Source: Natronospirillum sp. (GTDB lineage Bacteria; Pseudomonadota; Gammaproteobacteria; Pseudomonadales; Natronospirillaceae). From it: 64,000 bases of DNA. The position numbers were made by a program, and so were the translations under genes. Below, in pieces: positions 1 through 8,519 of this stretch (the stretch's first letter is position 1; every line of letters starts with the position of its first letter). The notes beneath the pieces were generated by a model. That model was not told the origin of the DNA, ran no database searches, and saw only the letters and a list, made by a program, of their open reading frames with translations. The stretch lies in NCBI RefSeq assembly GCF_022565775.1, contig NZ_JAIUMC010000001.1, forward strand, positions 124,001 through 188,000. The letters are read 5' to 3'.

Positions 1-732
1 CGCCAGCATAAAATAATCCATAGCGCCCCGGCTGCGCGGGGCATAGTCTCGTATCGGCTGGCCAGCACCAAAGGCTTCCGCAAGACGCACGTCTGGCCTT
101 ATGCCGCGTAAAATGCGCTGGCTGCCAAATGTCTGGGCGAGCTCTGCCAGCACCTTGGCCTGTGACGGCACACTGCGATCGCACATGATCGGCAGCAACC
201 CCACCAGCCTGAGATCAGACCGCCCCCGGGTAGCCACCTGATAAAACAGCTGGCTCAACTGGCGCACCCCGGCACTGCCCAGCACCTGAGGAACGACCGG
301 AATCAAAACGCCATGCGCCGCCTGCAGCGCATTGAGCAATACCAGATCGACTGACGGCGGTGTATCCAATACCATCAAATCATAGCCGGCAAGCCGAGAC
401 AGTGCCTGTCTTAACAGGGTTTCATCATCGTAAAGCCCGCGTCCGTCAAAGCGTGTGTCGGCTGGAATCAGATCCAGTCCGGCACATCGGGTTTGAACGA
501 TCAGATCCTTTATGTCGATCTGGCCGCCGGTGAACAGCCGATGCAAGCCCCGACTGCCAACAGTCGGTGCAACACCCAGGCCCAAGGCACAGTGACCCTG
601 GGTATCAGCATCCACCAACAGGATACGCTGGCCTCGAGCCGCCAGTTCAGCTGCCAGGTTGACCGCAGTGGTGGTCTTGCCGGACCCGCCTTTTCGGTTG
701 GTAACGGCCAGTACCGGACAGCCTTCACTCAT
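1..732 (-). CDS. ParA/Soj-family ATPase, 3' end beyond window
   Basis: The reading frame begins with an ATG at 732 and is open for 244 codons to the window edge, so the C-terminus is missing. The N-terminus has the deviant Walker A motif KGGSGKTT preceded by VTNR (residues 10-21), then VDADTQGH (Walker A') and LDTPPS (Walker B-like), the ParA/MinD signature. ParA proteins dimerise on ATP, bind DNA or membrane and position cargo. Encoded as the last visible gene of a chemosensory operon and overlapping the upstream STAS-like gene by 8 bp, it most likely positions or segregates the chemosensory array, as ParC does for polar arrays in vibrios. That role is inference from context; a general partition role is less likely because no parB is visible. 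Confidence 0.88.
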   Translation of the reverse strand, partial: MSEGCPVLAVTNRKGGSGKTTTAVNLAAELAARGQRILLVDADTQGHCALGLGVAPTVGSRGLHRLFTGGQIDIKDLIVQTRCAGLDLIPADTRFDGRGLYDDETLLRQALSRLAGYDLMVLDTPPSVDLVLLNALQAAHGVLIPVVPQVLGSAGVRQLSQLFYQVATRGRSDLRLVGLLPIMCDRSVPSQAKVLAELAQTFGSQRILRGIRPDVRLAEAFGAGQPIRDYAPRSRGAMDYFMLA

Positions 733-1000
733 GTTCACCCGCGCTGGCCTGGGCTGTTTCCCAGGCTATCTGCAGCCGGGGAACCACCACTTCACGAAGA
801 AACACATCTTCCGGTACACCCTTGATCGCCCTGGGTTGCTGCAGCATCACCTGCAGCACAGCACTGTGCAGATGCACGCACTGACTCAGGTCCAGTTTTA
901 CGTCGGGCTTGTGCAGCAACTTTTCGTGCAGTGTCTCCGCTTCTTCCACCGGACAGGTGTCCAGAAGCTTCACCAGTTTACCCCTCTCCTGTATGGTCAT
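725..1000 (-). CDS. Small STAS-like protein of chemosensory operon
   Basis: This 91-residue soluble protein starts at an ATG (1000) preceded by a strong GGAGGTGG ribosome-binding sequence that lies inside the end of cheA. It overlaps cheA by 23 bp and the ParA gene by 8 bp, so the three are probably translationally coupled. The pattern is that of a short STAS-type domain: an acidic strand KLDLSQCVHLHSAVLQ resembles the anti-sigma-factor-antagonist core, but the usual phosphorylatable serine is not obvious. Such proteins occur in alternative chemosensory operons, where their biochemical role is unclear. It may link the array to ParA or act as an adaptor; both ideas are inference. A longer upstream start would run into unrelated low-complexity sequence and lacks a ribosome-binding site. 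Confidence 0.72.
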   Translation of the reverse strand: MTIQERGKLVKLLDTCPVEEAETLHEKLLHKPDVKLDLSQCVHLHSAVLQVMLQQPRAIKGVPEDVFLREVVVPRLQIAWETAQASAGEHE

Positions 1001-3821
1001 GAGCCACCTCCTCCAATTTGACCGTGGACAGCAGCACGCCGATGTTGAGGACCAGCAGCACGCTGCCGTCACCCAGCAGCGCAGTACCCTGATAGACGCC
1101 CAGATGTTCCAGGGCCCCTTCCATAGGCTTCAGAATCACTTCAACACCTTCACTGAAGTCATCCACCATCAGCGCCACCGGCTCGCCGCGAAAACGCACC
1201 ACCAGCAGGGCCACTGTCGCGCCGTCGTCCTGACGTTCAAGGCCCAGTTGCTCACGGCCGCGACAAACCGGCAGCACCCGGTCACGCAACATCACGGTTT
1301 CGCGGTCCTTGAACTGATGCAATCGCTCACGCGGCAGGCGCACGGTCTCGGCTACCTGATCCATCGGAATGCCATAGCGCTGCCCATCGATCCAGATCTG
1401 CATGACCTGGCTGATCGACATGGACAGCGGCAGCCAGAGCCGGAAGCGCGAACCTTCGCCGAGACGGCTTTCGACTTCCAGCCGACCACCTGATTTCTCT
1501 ATCGTGGTCTGCACCACATCCATACCCACGCCGCGGCCGGACAGGTCAGAGGCCACCTCCATGGTCGAAAACCCGGCCATGAAGATCAGTTCGATGGCTT
1601 CCTGATCGGTCATTTCCTTCAGTCGCCGCTCGTCGACAAGACCCTTTTCGTAGGCGCGTCTTCGGGTTTTCTCCGGGTCTATGCCACCACCGTCATCGGC
1701 GACTTCGATCACCGCCCATTCGTTTTCCTGCCAGGCACTCAGGCTGATCTTGCCGGTCTCGGACTTGCCCGCCGCCTTGCGCACGGAGCGCGGCTCGATA
1801 CCATGATCAATGGCGTTGCGCATCAGATGGACCAGCGGGTCGGCCAGACTTTCGATAACGTGTTTCTCCGCCTCGGTATCCTGTCCGTCAATCTCCAGAT
1901 CAATGGGCTTGTCGAGCTTGCGGGACAGGTCCCGCACCAGTCGGGGGAAGCGGTCGAAGACATGGGCAACGGGCAGCATCTGCACCTGCATCATGGCATC
2001 CTGCAGGGCTCGGGTAATACGGTTGATCACATTGAACTGCTCGCGGATTTCGCGACCCAGTTGGCGCTGACCGAACTCCTGCTCGGCGCGTTGGGCCAGA
2101 AACGGCAGGGCGTTCTTGGCCACGACCATCTCGCCCACCAGATCGCCCAACTCTTCAACCTGCTCCTGATCCACCTTGAAGGTACGAATAACCGGAGAGG
2201 GCGATTCGCGTCCTGACGGCTTTGCGCTGTCATTGACACTATCGCGGCGCTCCTTGCTGGGTTCAGCCGGTTGCCGGGCCTTGGTTTCAGGTTGAGGCGG
2301 TGCCGACGCTGGCGGTGGCGCCTGAGCCTCGGTAGCCGCCTGATTAAGCCAGCCCTTGAGGGCCTGCTCCAGGGCCTGTTGGTCTTCCGCACTCTGCAGA
2401 GCAGCGGGCAGGCGGGCATGATTGGCGCGCGCCGCATTGTTCAGCACCCGACGTACAGAGGCAACTGCACCGGCTCGCAACTCGGCGTCCCGGCATTGCG
2501 TCAGCAGGCGCAGCTGATCACGGAAAAGTGCTTGCAGGACAGCGTCACCGGCTTCCAGCTCCCTCTGTGCAGAAGGCTCTGCTGAACTATCATCGTCAGA
2601 AACCACAGTCTCGGGCGCTGGCTGAACCTCCTGTGCATCTGCGCCGGATGTTGGTGCCGCCGGCAGCAGGGCCTGCCAGTCTATCTGACCAGCGACGTTC
2701 AGGGTCTCGTCAGGCGCCTGCAGCGCACCCAGCAACGTATCGAAAACCACGCTGTCGTCAGGCGTCTCCGTGACCACCAGCTGCAGCCAGCGCAGCAGAC
2801 TGGCCTCACGGGTGTGTGCATTGAGCAGCTCCAGTTGAACCTGCAGCGCCTTGCCGATGGCCTCCGGGTTGCGATTCTCCCAATGGTGCTGCAGGTCCTG
2901 CAGCAGGGCCTCATCAAGGGGCTGCCCCAGGGGCGAACCGACTGGCTGGATCAGACCTTCCGGCTGCAGCGGTTCAATGTCTACCGTGTCCTGTTCGTAC
3001 TGAAAATGTTCTTCCAGGACAATCTTGCCCTGCTTTGCCAGAACTCCGAACCAGAGCCGACACTGGAAAACATCCAGCTCGGCCAGCTCTTCTTCCGGTT
3101 GCGAATCCAGTCCTATATACACAGCCTGCAGTCCGGGAGTCTGGCGTACCATGAACAGGGGGTCATCGCCGCGAAAATAGCACTCCTGCTCTGGCCTGAA
3201 CGTCACGCACCACAGCGGGGTTCCGCTGACTGCAGCCTGCCATGCCGTCTGACGCTGGGTTTCGGTCAGGGCGCTCAGCCACTCGGGCATGGCACCGTCA
3301 CTGGCCACAGCGACTGGCTCATCATCAAACAGCCCCCAACTGACGCCTTCCCCGGCGTCTGCCGTGGCGGGCTCGGCTCTCTCGTCGGCACTGTCAGTCT
3401 GCGCCGCGCCTTCAGTGCTCTGTTCAGTACCCAGGTGTTGGGCTTTCAGAGCACTCAGCCGCTCGGCCATGGCCTTGCCGTCTGCGCCTGCTTCTTCGGG
3501 CAGCGAGCCGTTGTCTTCCAGATGATCCAGCCAACCATTCAGCAGATCCATGGCATCCAGCATGACGTCGATGGTGTCTGCATCCAGCTCTGTGGCGCCG
3601 CTCTTGGCTTTCTCCATGAGCTCTTCCGCCACATGGACCACATTGACCATAGGGGTCAGCTCGAGCACACCAGCGGACCCTTTGAGGGTATGGACTTCGC
3701 GGAACAGCGCATCAAGCAGTGTCGAGTCGTTTGGCGCCCTCTCCAGTTTCAGCAGCCCCTGAGCCGCCTGAGTGATCAGTTCACGGCCTTCTTCGATGAA
3801 TTGCGCGGTCAGCTTGTCCAT
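978..3821 (-). CDS. cheA: Chemosensory histidine kinase CheA
   Basis: CheA takes signals from receptor arrays and phosphorylates CheY and CheB. The 947-residue protein has an N-terminal Hpt domain with phospho-acceptor His44 in HTLKGSAG, and a P2-like regulator-docking module at about 200-285 with the FRGDDPL pattern. A long acidic, proline-rich linker follows, then a P3 dimerisation helix pair (about 550-620). The ATPase domain has an N box at 665-676 (HLMRNAIDHGIE), a G1 box DDGGGID (709-715) and a G2 box GRGVGMD (762-768). A CheW-like P5 domain occupies about 798-935. It is longer than E. coli CheA (654 residues) because of the linker regions. cheY lies 3 bp upstream, and the STAS-like gene begins inside its 3' end. 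Confidence 0.96.
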   Translation of the reverse strand: MDKLTAQFIEEGRELITQAAQGLLKLERAPNDSTLLDALFREVHTLKGSAGVLELTPMVNVVHVAEELMEKAKSGATELDADTIDVMLDAMDLLNGWLDHLEDNGSLPEEAGADGKAMAERLSALKAQHLGTEQSTEGAAQTDSADERAEPATADAGEGVSWGLFDDEPVAVASDGAMPEWLSALTETQRQTAWQAAVSGTPLWCVTFRPEQECYFRGDDPLFMVRQTPGLQAVYIGLDSQPEEELAELDVFQCRLWFGVLAKQGKIVLEEHFQYEQDTVDIEPLQPEGLIQPVGSPLGQPLDEALLQDLQHHWENRNPEAIGKALQVQLELLNAHTREASLLRWLQLVVTETPDDSVVFDTLLGALQAPDETLNVAGQIDWQALLPAAPTSGADAQEVQPAPETVVSDDDSSAEPSAQRELEAGDAVLQALFRDQLRLLTQCRDAELRAGAVASVRRVLNNAARANHARLPAALQSAEDQQALEQALKGWLNQAATEAQAPPPASAPPQPETKARQPAEPSKERRDSVNDSAKPSGRESPSPVIRTFKVDQEQVEELGDLVGEMVVAKNALPFLAQRAEQEFGQRQLGREIREQFNVINRITRALQDAMMQVQMLPVAHVFDRFPRLVRDLSRKLDKPIDLEIDGQDTEAEKHVIESLADPLVHLMRNAIDHGIEPRSVRKAAGKSETGKISLSAWQENEWAVIEVADDGGGIDPEKTRRRAYEKGLVDERRLKEMTDQEAIELIFMAGFSTMEVASDLSGRGVGMDVVQTTIEKSGGRLEVESRLGEGSRFRLWLPLSMSISQVMQIWIDGQRYGIPMDQVAETVRLPRERLHQFKDRETVMLRDRVLPVCRGREQLGLERQDDGATVALLVVRFRGEPVALMVDDFSEGVEVILKPMEGALEHLGVYQGTALLGDGSVLLVLNIGVLLSTVKLEEVAHDHTGEG

Positions 3822-3824
3822 GGT

Positions 3825-4214
3825 TCAGCTCTCCTCACCGTCCAGCGATTTACCAGTAAACAGGCTCAGGTAATCCACCAGAGTCTGTGGCTTGGCCGGC
3901 TTGACCAGGTAGCCATTGGCCCCTGCCTGGAAGGCCAGGTCCTGATCGTGCATTTCTGCCTCGGTAGAGATCATGACCACCGGACGATCCATCAGGTCGG
4001 GGTCCTGGCGCAGTTCACGCACCAGGCTGTAACCATCCATCTGGGGCATGTTGATGTCCACCAGCAGCGCAGACACGTCATCCCCCTCGCGGCGCATGTA
4101 TTCCAGCGCCTCCAGCCCATTGGCTGCCTCGGCGGCAGTGAATCCGGCCTGCTCGATGATGTCGCGATGATAACTGCGCACTGTCTGCGCATCGTCCACC
4201 ACCAGTATGGTCAT
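3825..4214 (-). CDS. cheY: CheY-type single-domain response regulator
   Basis: This 129-residue stand-alone receiver domain has the acidic pair Asp7/Asp8, phospho-acceptor Asp53 in LLVDINMPQMDG, a switch Ser/Thr in MIST and the conserved Lys in LVKPAK. It lies directly before cheA and after cheR in one transcription unit, so it is the expected phosphorylation target of this CheA. There is no output domain, so it must act by protein contact. Whether it targets flagellar FliM or another effector cannot be decided, because no flagellar genes are in the window. Confidence 0.93.
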   Translation of the reverse strand: MTILVVDDAQTVRSYHRDIIEQAGFTAAEAANGLEALEYMRREGDDVSALLVDINMPQMDGYSLVRELRQDPDLMDRPVVMISTEAEMHDQDLAFQAGANGYLVKPAKPQTLVDYLSLFTGKSLDGEES

Positions 4215-4275
4215 TGGTCTGTCCCCACTTGTTGCTGAGTCGTCGTCTGCTCTGTGTCAATCACCCAGACGTTCA

Positions 4276-5148
4276 TCATTTCTGATACACCATGGCATCC
4301 GGGAAGCGGCGCGCCCGGAACAGCGGCGATATCCGGCTCATCGATTCCGAATGCCCCAGGCAGATAAAACCGCCCGGAACCAGGGCATCAAACAGTTTTT
4401 CTGCCGCCTGCCGACGTGACATCTCGTCGAAATAGATCAGCAGGTTGCGACAGAACACGACATCCAGCGGGCCCAGAGCCCGGACATCGGCGGTCGAGTG
4501 CAGATTGACCCGCGAAAACCCGACGCTTTCCTTTATATCGTCCTTGAGCTGATATTGTTTACGTCCATTGTTCATGATGGGTCGAAAATAGCGTTGCAGG
4601 TAATGGGCCGGGACGCTGTGCACGGCCCGCTGTTCATACAGGGCGGTGCGGGCCCGATCCAGCGCGGCGGTATCAATATCCGACGCCAGTATCTCGACAT
4701 CCCAATCCTGCAGGGCTGGCCACTCCTCGAGCAGCATCATGGCGATCGAGTAAGGCTCTTCGCCGGTCGAGCAGGGCATTGACCAGATACGAACCCGATC
4801 ACCGCGCCGTTTGTGCTGTACCAGCTCATCCAGCATGCTGTTGACCAGGCACTTGAGTTGATACACCTCACGGAAGAAATAGGTCTCATTGACCGTCATC
4901 AGGTTGATCAGCGCTTGCAGTTCCTGTTGCCGGTCAAAGCGCAGGTGGTTGAAGTAGTCCCGAAAATGCTCATAGCCAAGGCTCTGCATTCTGTCGCTGA
5001 GGCGTTTGTCCACGAAGTAGCGTTTGTTCGATTCGAAGTGAATACCGGTCTTGCGATAAAAGTGATCGCGAAAGCGCTCGAAATCGGCCTCGGATATCAC
5101 CGCAACCGGGCGGCCCGGGGGTTGCTTCATCGCCATATCCCTCGGCAT
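4276..5148 (-). CDS. cheR: Chemoreceptor methyltransferase CheR
   Basis: CheR methylates glutamates on chemoreceptors with S-adenosylmethionine, for adaptation. The 290-residue protein has the N-terminal helical CheR domain with the MTVNETYFFRE motif, then a SAM-binding fold containing WSMPCSTGEEPYS and the CRNLLIYFD signature. The stop codon of the preceding HEAT-like gene touches the first ATG (TGAATG). A GAGGG sequence sits 8 nt before the third in-frame ATG (5130), so translation may start there, six residues later. It pairs with cheB in the same operon, which implies that the receptor encoded here is subject to methylation. Confidence 0.95.
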   Translation of the reverse strand: MPRDMAMKQPPGRPVAVISEADFERFRDHFYRKTGIHFESNKRYFVDKRLSDRMQSLGYEHFRDYFNHLRFDRQQELQALINLMTVNETYFFREVYQLKCLVNSMLDELVQHKRRGDRVRIWSMPCSTGEEPYSIAMMLLEEWPALQDWDVEILASDIDTAALDRARTALYEQRAVHSVPAHYLQRYFRPIMNNGRKQYQLKDDIKESVGFSRVNLHSTADVRALGPLDVVFCRNLLIYFDEMSRRQAAEKLFDALVPGGFICLGHSESMSRISPLFRARRFPDAMVYQK

Positions 5149-5784
5149 TCAGTCAGTACCCAGCAACTGGTGACGAGCCCGACGAACGGAAAACTCGACA
5201 AAGGGCTCATCCGGGAAGCGCACCAACAGATTCTCAATGGCGGGCCAGCATTCCTCATTGCCCAGCATCAGAACCGTATCCAGTGCCGTCATGCACACGT
5301 TTAGGACGTCATCTTCATAGAGAATCACTTCAACGTCGGACGCCAGGCCGGGCAGTTCCAGCGCAGCAATCAGATTCAGTGTCAGAATACGCAGATCCGG
5401 GTCGGGACTGTGCAGGCGACTGCGAATAGCGCCTTCCAGAGTCTCTGCTGTGGCACCACTGCGCAACTGGCCCAGGGCGTCGATAACCTGATTGCGCAGG
5501 CCGGCAGAATCACTGCCCAGCAAGTCATACAGCGGCTCGACTTCCTCGGGACGCAGATCGGGAATCAGGTGGTTGAGAATGATCTGTTGCAGTCGGGCAT
5601 CCTGCTCGGTTGCCAGCCTCTCCAAAGCGGCCCCCCGGGCGCTGTCGGGTATGCCTTTCCACCGGCCGAGCAGGCGCATGCAGGCGTCTGCATTGTGCTC
5701 TGCCAGGGCCTGACACAGCATGGTCTCATCAGCATCATCAGTGTCCTGCGGGCGACCTTTCGGGTCGGGATTTCGGATCAGCAT
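5149..5784 (-). CDS. HEAT-repeat-like protein in chemosensory operon
   Basis: This 211-residue soluble protein, lying between cheB and cheR, is almost entirely helical. It has repeated helix pairs of the HEAT/armadillo type, for example EPLYDLLGSDSAGLRNQVID, the DPDLRILTLNLIAAL helix and VLNVCMTALDTVLML. HEAT scaffolds bind other proteins. Its fixed place among adaptation genes suggests that it modulates CheR, CheB or the scaffold, but no biochemical role can be read from the sequence. The first 20 residues are polar and probably disordered. Confidence 0.75.
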   Translation of the reverse strand: MLIRNPDPKGRPQDTDDADETMLCQALAEHNADACMRLLGRWKGIPDSARGAALERLATEQDARLQQIILNHLIPDLRPEEVEPLYDLLGSDSAGLRNQVIDALGQLRSGATAETLEGAIRSRLHSPDPDLRILTLNLIAALELPGLASDVEVILYEDDVLNVCMTALDTVLMLGNEECWPAIENLLVRFPDEPFVEFSVRRARHQLLGTD

Positions 5785-5803
5785 TGCAGTCCACCTCCAG
5801 CAA

Positions 5804-6862
5804 TCAGATACTGTGCAGCCAGCGTTTCAGTCGACCGGCAATCTGCTCCAGCGGCAGGACTTCACTGGCACCGGAGCGCTCCACAAGGGCTCGCGGCATG
5901 CCATACACCACGGTCGTTTCTTCGCTTTCGGCTATGGTCTTGCCGCCCTGATCATGCAGCCGGGCCATAGTCTCGGCGCCGTCATCACCCATCCCGGTCA
6001 AAAGCACACCGATCAACGAGCGCGAACCCAGCACCTCGAGCGCAGAGGCCACCATGCGATCGGCACTGGGGTGCCAGGCGAAGTCATCGCTCGCGGGCAC
6101 GGGCACTGCGGTCAGCTTGCCGCCGCGCATGCGAATCTCCAGGTCCCGGTCACCGCGCGCCAGATAGACGTGTCCGCGCTGCAGGGGCGTCGGACGGCCA
6201 ACTTCAACGACGTGCAGGTCGCACAGACCATCCAGCCGCTCGGCCAGCACCGAGGTAAAGGTGGCCGGCATATGCTGAGTCACCACCAGGGGCCATTTAA
6301 GGTCCGCCGGAAGGTCGCCCAGAAGAGTCTCCAGAGCGCTGGGCCCGCCGGTCGAGACGCCGACCAGCACCAGGCCTTCGGCTGCGGGTTGTGCGGACAT
6401 GTCTCTGGAGACAGGTGCTCTCGCTGCGACCGTGCCGCGCCGATTTGCCGAACGATCGGCTTGCCGTGGACGAGACGACACAGCAGCCTGCACCTTGCTC
6501 AGCAACTCGTCTTTCACCTGTGCAATATTGTGCGACACCGTGCCACCCGGCTTCGTCAGGTAGTCCACCGCACCCAGTTCCAGTGCTTCCAGAGTGGCCA
6601 GCGCTCCTTTTTCAGTCAGGGAGGACACCATGATGACCGGGCAGGGATGCCGAACCATGATGTGGCTCAGGCAGGTCAGGCCGTCCATCTCTGGCATGTT
6701 GATATCCAGCGTCACAACATCCGGCATGCACTGGCTCATCTGCGCCAGCGCCGCTTCGCCATTGCGCGCTGTGCGCAGGGTGTAGCCGCCGGCCTCTTCA
6801 AAGATCTGGGTGAGGAAGCGGCGCATCAGCGCCGAGTCATCCACAATCAGTACATCAATCAT
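5804..6862 (-). CDS. cheB: Protein-glutamate methylesterase CheB
   Basis: CheB removes methyl groups from, and deamidates, chemoreceptors. The 352-residue protein carries an N-terminal receiver domain with an IVDDSALMRR start and phospho-Asp in TLDINMPEMDG. After a basic linker, the C-terminal methylesterase has catalytic Ser in VGVSTGGPSALE, His in VVTQHMPATFT and Asp in LTGMGDDGAET. Its start overlaps the end of the triple-CheW gene by 4 bp (ATGA type). Together with CheR it gives a complete methylation-based adaptation system for the soluble receptor. Confidence 0.96.
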   Translation of the reverse strand: MIDVLIVDDSALMRRFLTQIFEEAGGYTLRTARNGEAALAQMSQCMPDVVTLDINMPEMDGLTCLSHIMVRHPCPVIMVSSLTEKGALATLEALELGAVDYLTKPGGTVSHNIAQVKDELLSKVQAAVSSRPRQADRSANRRGTVAARAPVSRDMSAQPAAEGLVLVGVSTGGPSALETLLGDLPADLKWPLVVTQHMPATFTSVLAERLDGLCDLHVVEVGRPTPLQRGHVYLARGDRDLEIRMRGGKLTAVPVPASDDFAWHPSADRMVASALEVLGSRSLIGVLLTGMGDDGAETMARLHDQGGKTIAESEETTVVYGMPRALVERSGASEVLPLEQIAGRLKRWLHSI

Positions 6863-8508
6863 GCTTTGCTGTCCGCTGCTTTTTCTGCTTTCTGCGGTGT
6901 CTGTTCGGCCGTCACCTGCTGCAATGTTCTGGACTCCTGTTCGCTGACCAGACGACCTGTATCCAGCAGCAGGATCATGCGTTCATCAGCTGACAGATTG
7001 GCCATCTCGGTAATCAGAGTGCTCTGCTCCGGTGACAGGGGCGGGGCGGCCTGAATGGTGTCTGCCGGAATGCGCAGCACTTCCTGCACCGCGTCGACGA
7101 TAAACCCGGTACGCTGGCCATTGAGGTTCAACACCACAATTCGCTGTCGTACATTGCGCTCCTGACTCGGCAGTTCGAAGCGCCGGCGCAGGTCTATCAC
7201 CGGCAACACCACGCCGCGCAGATTGATCACACCTTCTATGAAGTAGTCCGCCTTGGGTACCCGAGTCAGCGTCGCTGGCACGCGCAGAATTTCCTTGGTG
7301 GCTTCAATGGCCACGCCATACTCCTCATCGGCCAGCTTGAAGACAACGATTTGCTTGTCCTCTTCAACACCCGCGTGTTCCTGCATGCTCATCTCTGTTG
7401 TCTCCAACGCTTCAGTTGCCGCTTGAAAAGCCTGCCGGGTCAACAGCCGGCGCACATCCAGTAGAGCCGCCAACTGATCACCCTGATCATCAATGCGCAA
7501 CATCCCCTGGATATCAGCAAAGCCAGGCGAACTGGCGAGCGTTTCCGGAACTGCCTGCACATGATGGTCAAAGCGACTCACCACGGTTGTAATGCGATCT
7601 ACCACCAGCCCGAGAAAAGCATCGCCATCCCGCGCGCCAACCGGCACCACCACCACACGGGCCTCTCTGCCGTCTTCCTTGTCCCCCAACTCGAACAGTC
7701 GGGCCATCTGGATCAGGGGAATCATCAAATCACGCAGCGACATCAGGCCGGTTACATGCTCCGGCATGCCGGACACGGGCTCTTTCTGCGCGGGCACACG
7801 TACCACTTCCTTCACCTGACCGATGTCGAGCGCAAACTGCTGGGTGCCCAGTTCAAAGCAGATGAACTGGCGCGATACCGTGACCTCCTCATCCACCTTC
7901 TGGCTGTGGGCGCTAGTGCCCGTGCGCGCCTCACTGACCTCTGTCGGCTGCGCCAGGCTGGCATCATGCAGTGCCTTGATATCGAGCAGTCGCCGCAACC
8001 GGGTTTCTCCGGCACTGGCTTCAGGATTCGGGCGAACAAACCCGGCCAATAAATTGTGCGTGGCTTTCCGGCGCACCAGATCCGAGGTGTCGATGCGCGA
8101 CTGCGGCACCTGATCCACCTTTTCCACCCAGTCCACCCAGAGCCCCAGAGGCTGCTCGCCGCGCAGTACCACAATACGGCTGTGCGAACTTTCTCCGCTG
8201 CCGTCCAGACCGACCAGACGGCGCAAAGACACCACGGGCAATACCTGTCCGCGCAGGTTGGTCACCCCCAGCAGGTGCTGTCCGCCCAAAGGCACGCGGT
8301 TGATCACCGGAGGCCGGATGATCTCCCGCACACCTGCCATCGGCAGGGCATAGCCCTCATCCCGCTGCTTGTCGGGTTTCTCGCCCGTGCGCTCGGCAGC
8401 ACTGAGATAGACATAGAGCACTTCCGCATTTTCAACTTCGGCTTCCGGCTCCGCCCCGACACGTTCTTCAGGTGGCAGTGCCTGCCCGTAGTCCTGGACC
8501 GTTGTCAT
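6859..8508 (-). CDS. Triple-domain CheW scaffold protein
   Basis: CheW couples receptors to CheA in chemosensory arrays. This 549-residue protein contains three CheW domains in a row, at roughly 25-170, 210-360 and 385-530. Each has the RVP...G..NLRG-type core: VTNLRGQVLPVVSL in the first, TGLMSLRDLMIPLIQM in the second and VINLRGVVLPVIDLRR in the third. The middle copy has lost the canonical NLRG, so the three are probably not equivalent. A single E. coli CheW is 167 residues. It lies between the receptor gene (11 bp upstream) and cheB (4 bp overlap). A covalent triple scaffold could set the ring stoichiometry of the array; that is inference. Confidence 0.93.
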   Translation of the reverse strand: MTTVQDYGQALPPEERVGAEPEAEVENAEVLYVYLSAAERTGEKPDKQRDEGYALPMAGVREIIRPPVINRVPLGGQHLLGVTNLRGQVLPVVSLRRLVGLDGSGESSHSRIVVLRGEQPLGLWVDWVEKVDQVPQSRIDTSDLVRRKATHNLLAGFVRPNPEASAGETRLRRLLDIKALHDASLAQPTEVSEARTGTSAHSQKVDEEVTVSRQFICFELGTQQFALDIGQVKEVVRVPAQKEPVSGMPEHVTGLMSLRDLMIPLIQMARLFELGDKEDGREARVVVVPVGARDGDAFLGLVVDRITTVVSRFDHHVQAVPETLASSPGFADIQGMLRIDDQGDQLAALLDVRRLLTRQAFQAATEALETTEMSMQEHAGVEEDKQIVVFKLADEEYGVAIEATKEILRVPATLTRVPKADYFIEGVINLRGVVLPVIDLRRRFELPSQERNVRQRIVVLNLNGQRTGFIVDAVQEVLRIPADTIQAAPPLSPEQSTLITEMANLSADERMILLLDTGRLVSEQESRTLQQVTAEQTPQKAEKAADSKA

Positions 8509-8519
8509 GATGGTCTGCC

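Noticed and set aside
2814-4238. Open frame of 474 codons on the plus strand
   Set aside because: It is antisense to cheA and cheY, with no domain and shadow-like composition.
5720-7054. Long open frame of 444 codons on the plus strand
   Set aside because: It lies fully antisense to cheB and its neighbours. Its protein is rich in His, Gln and Arg with no recognisable domain, as expected for GC-rich antisense sequence.
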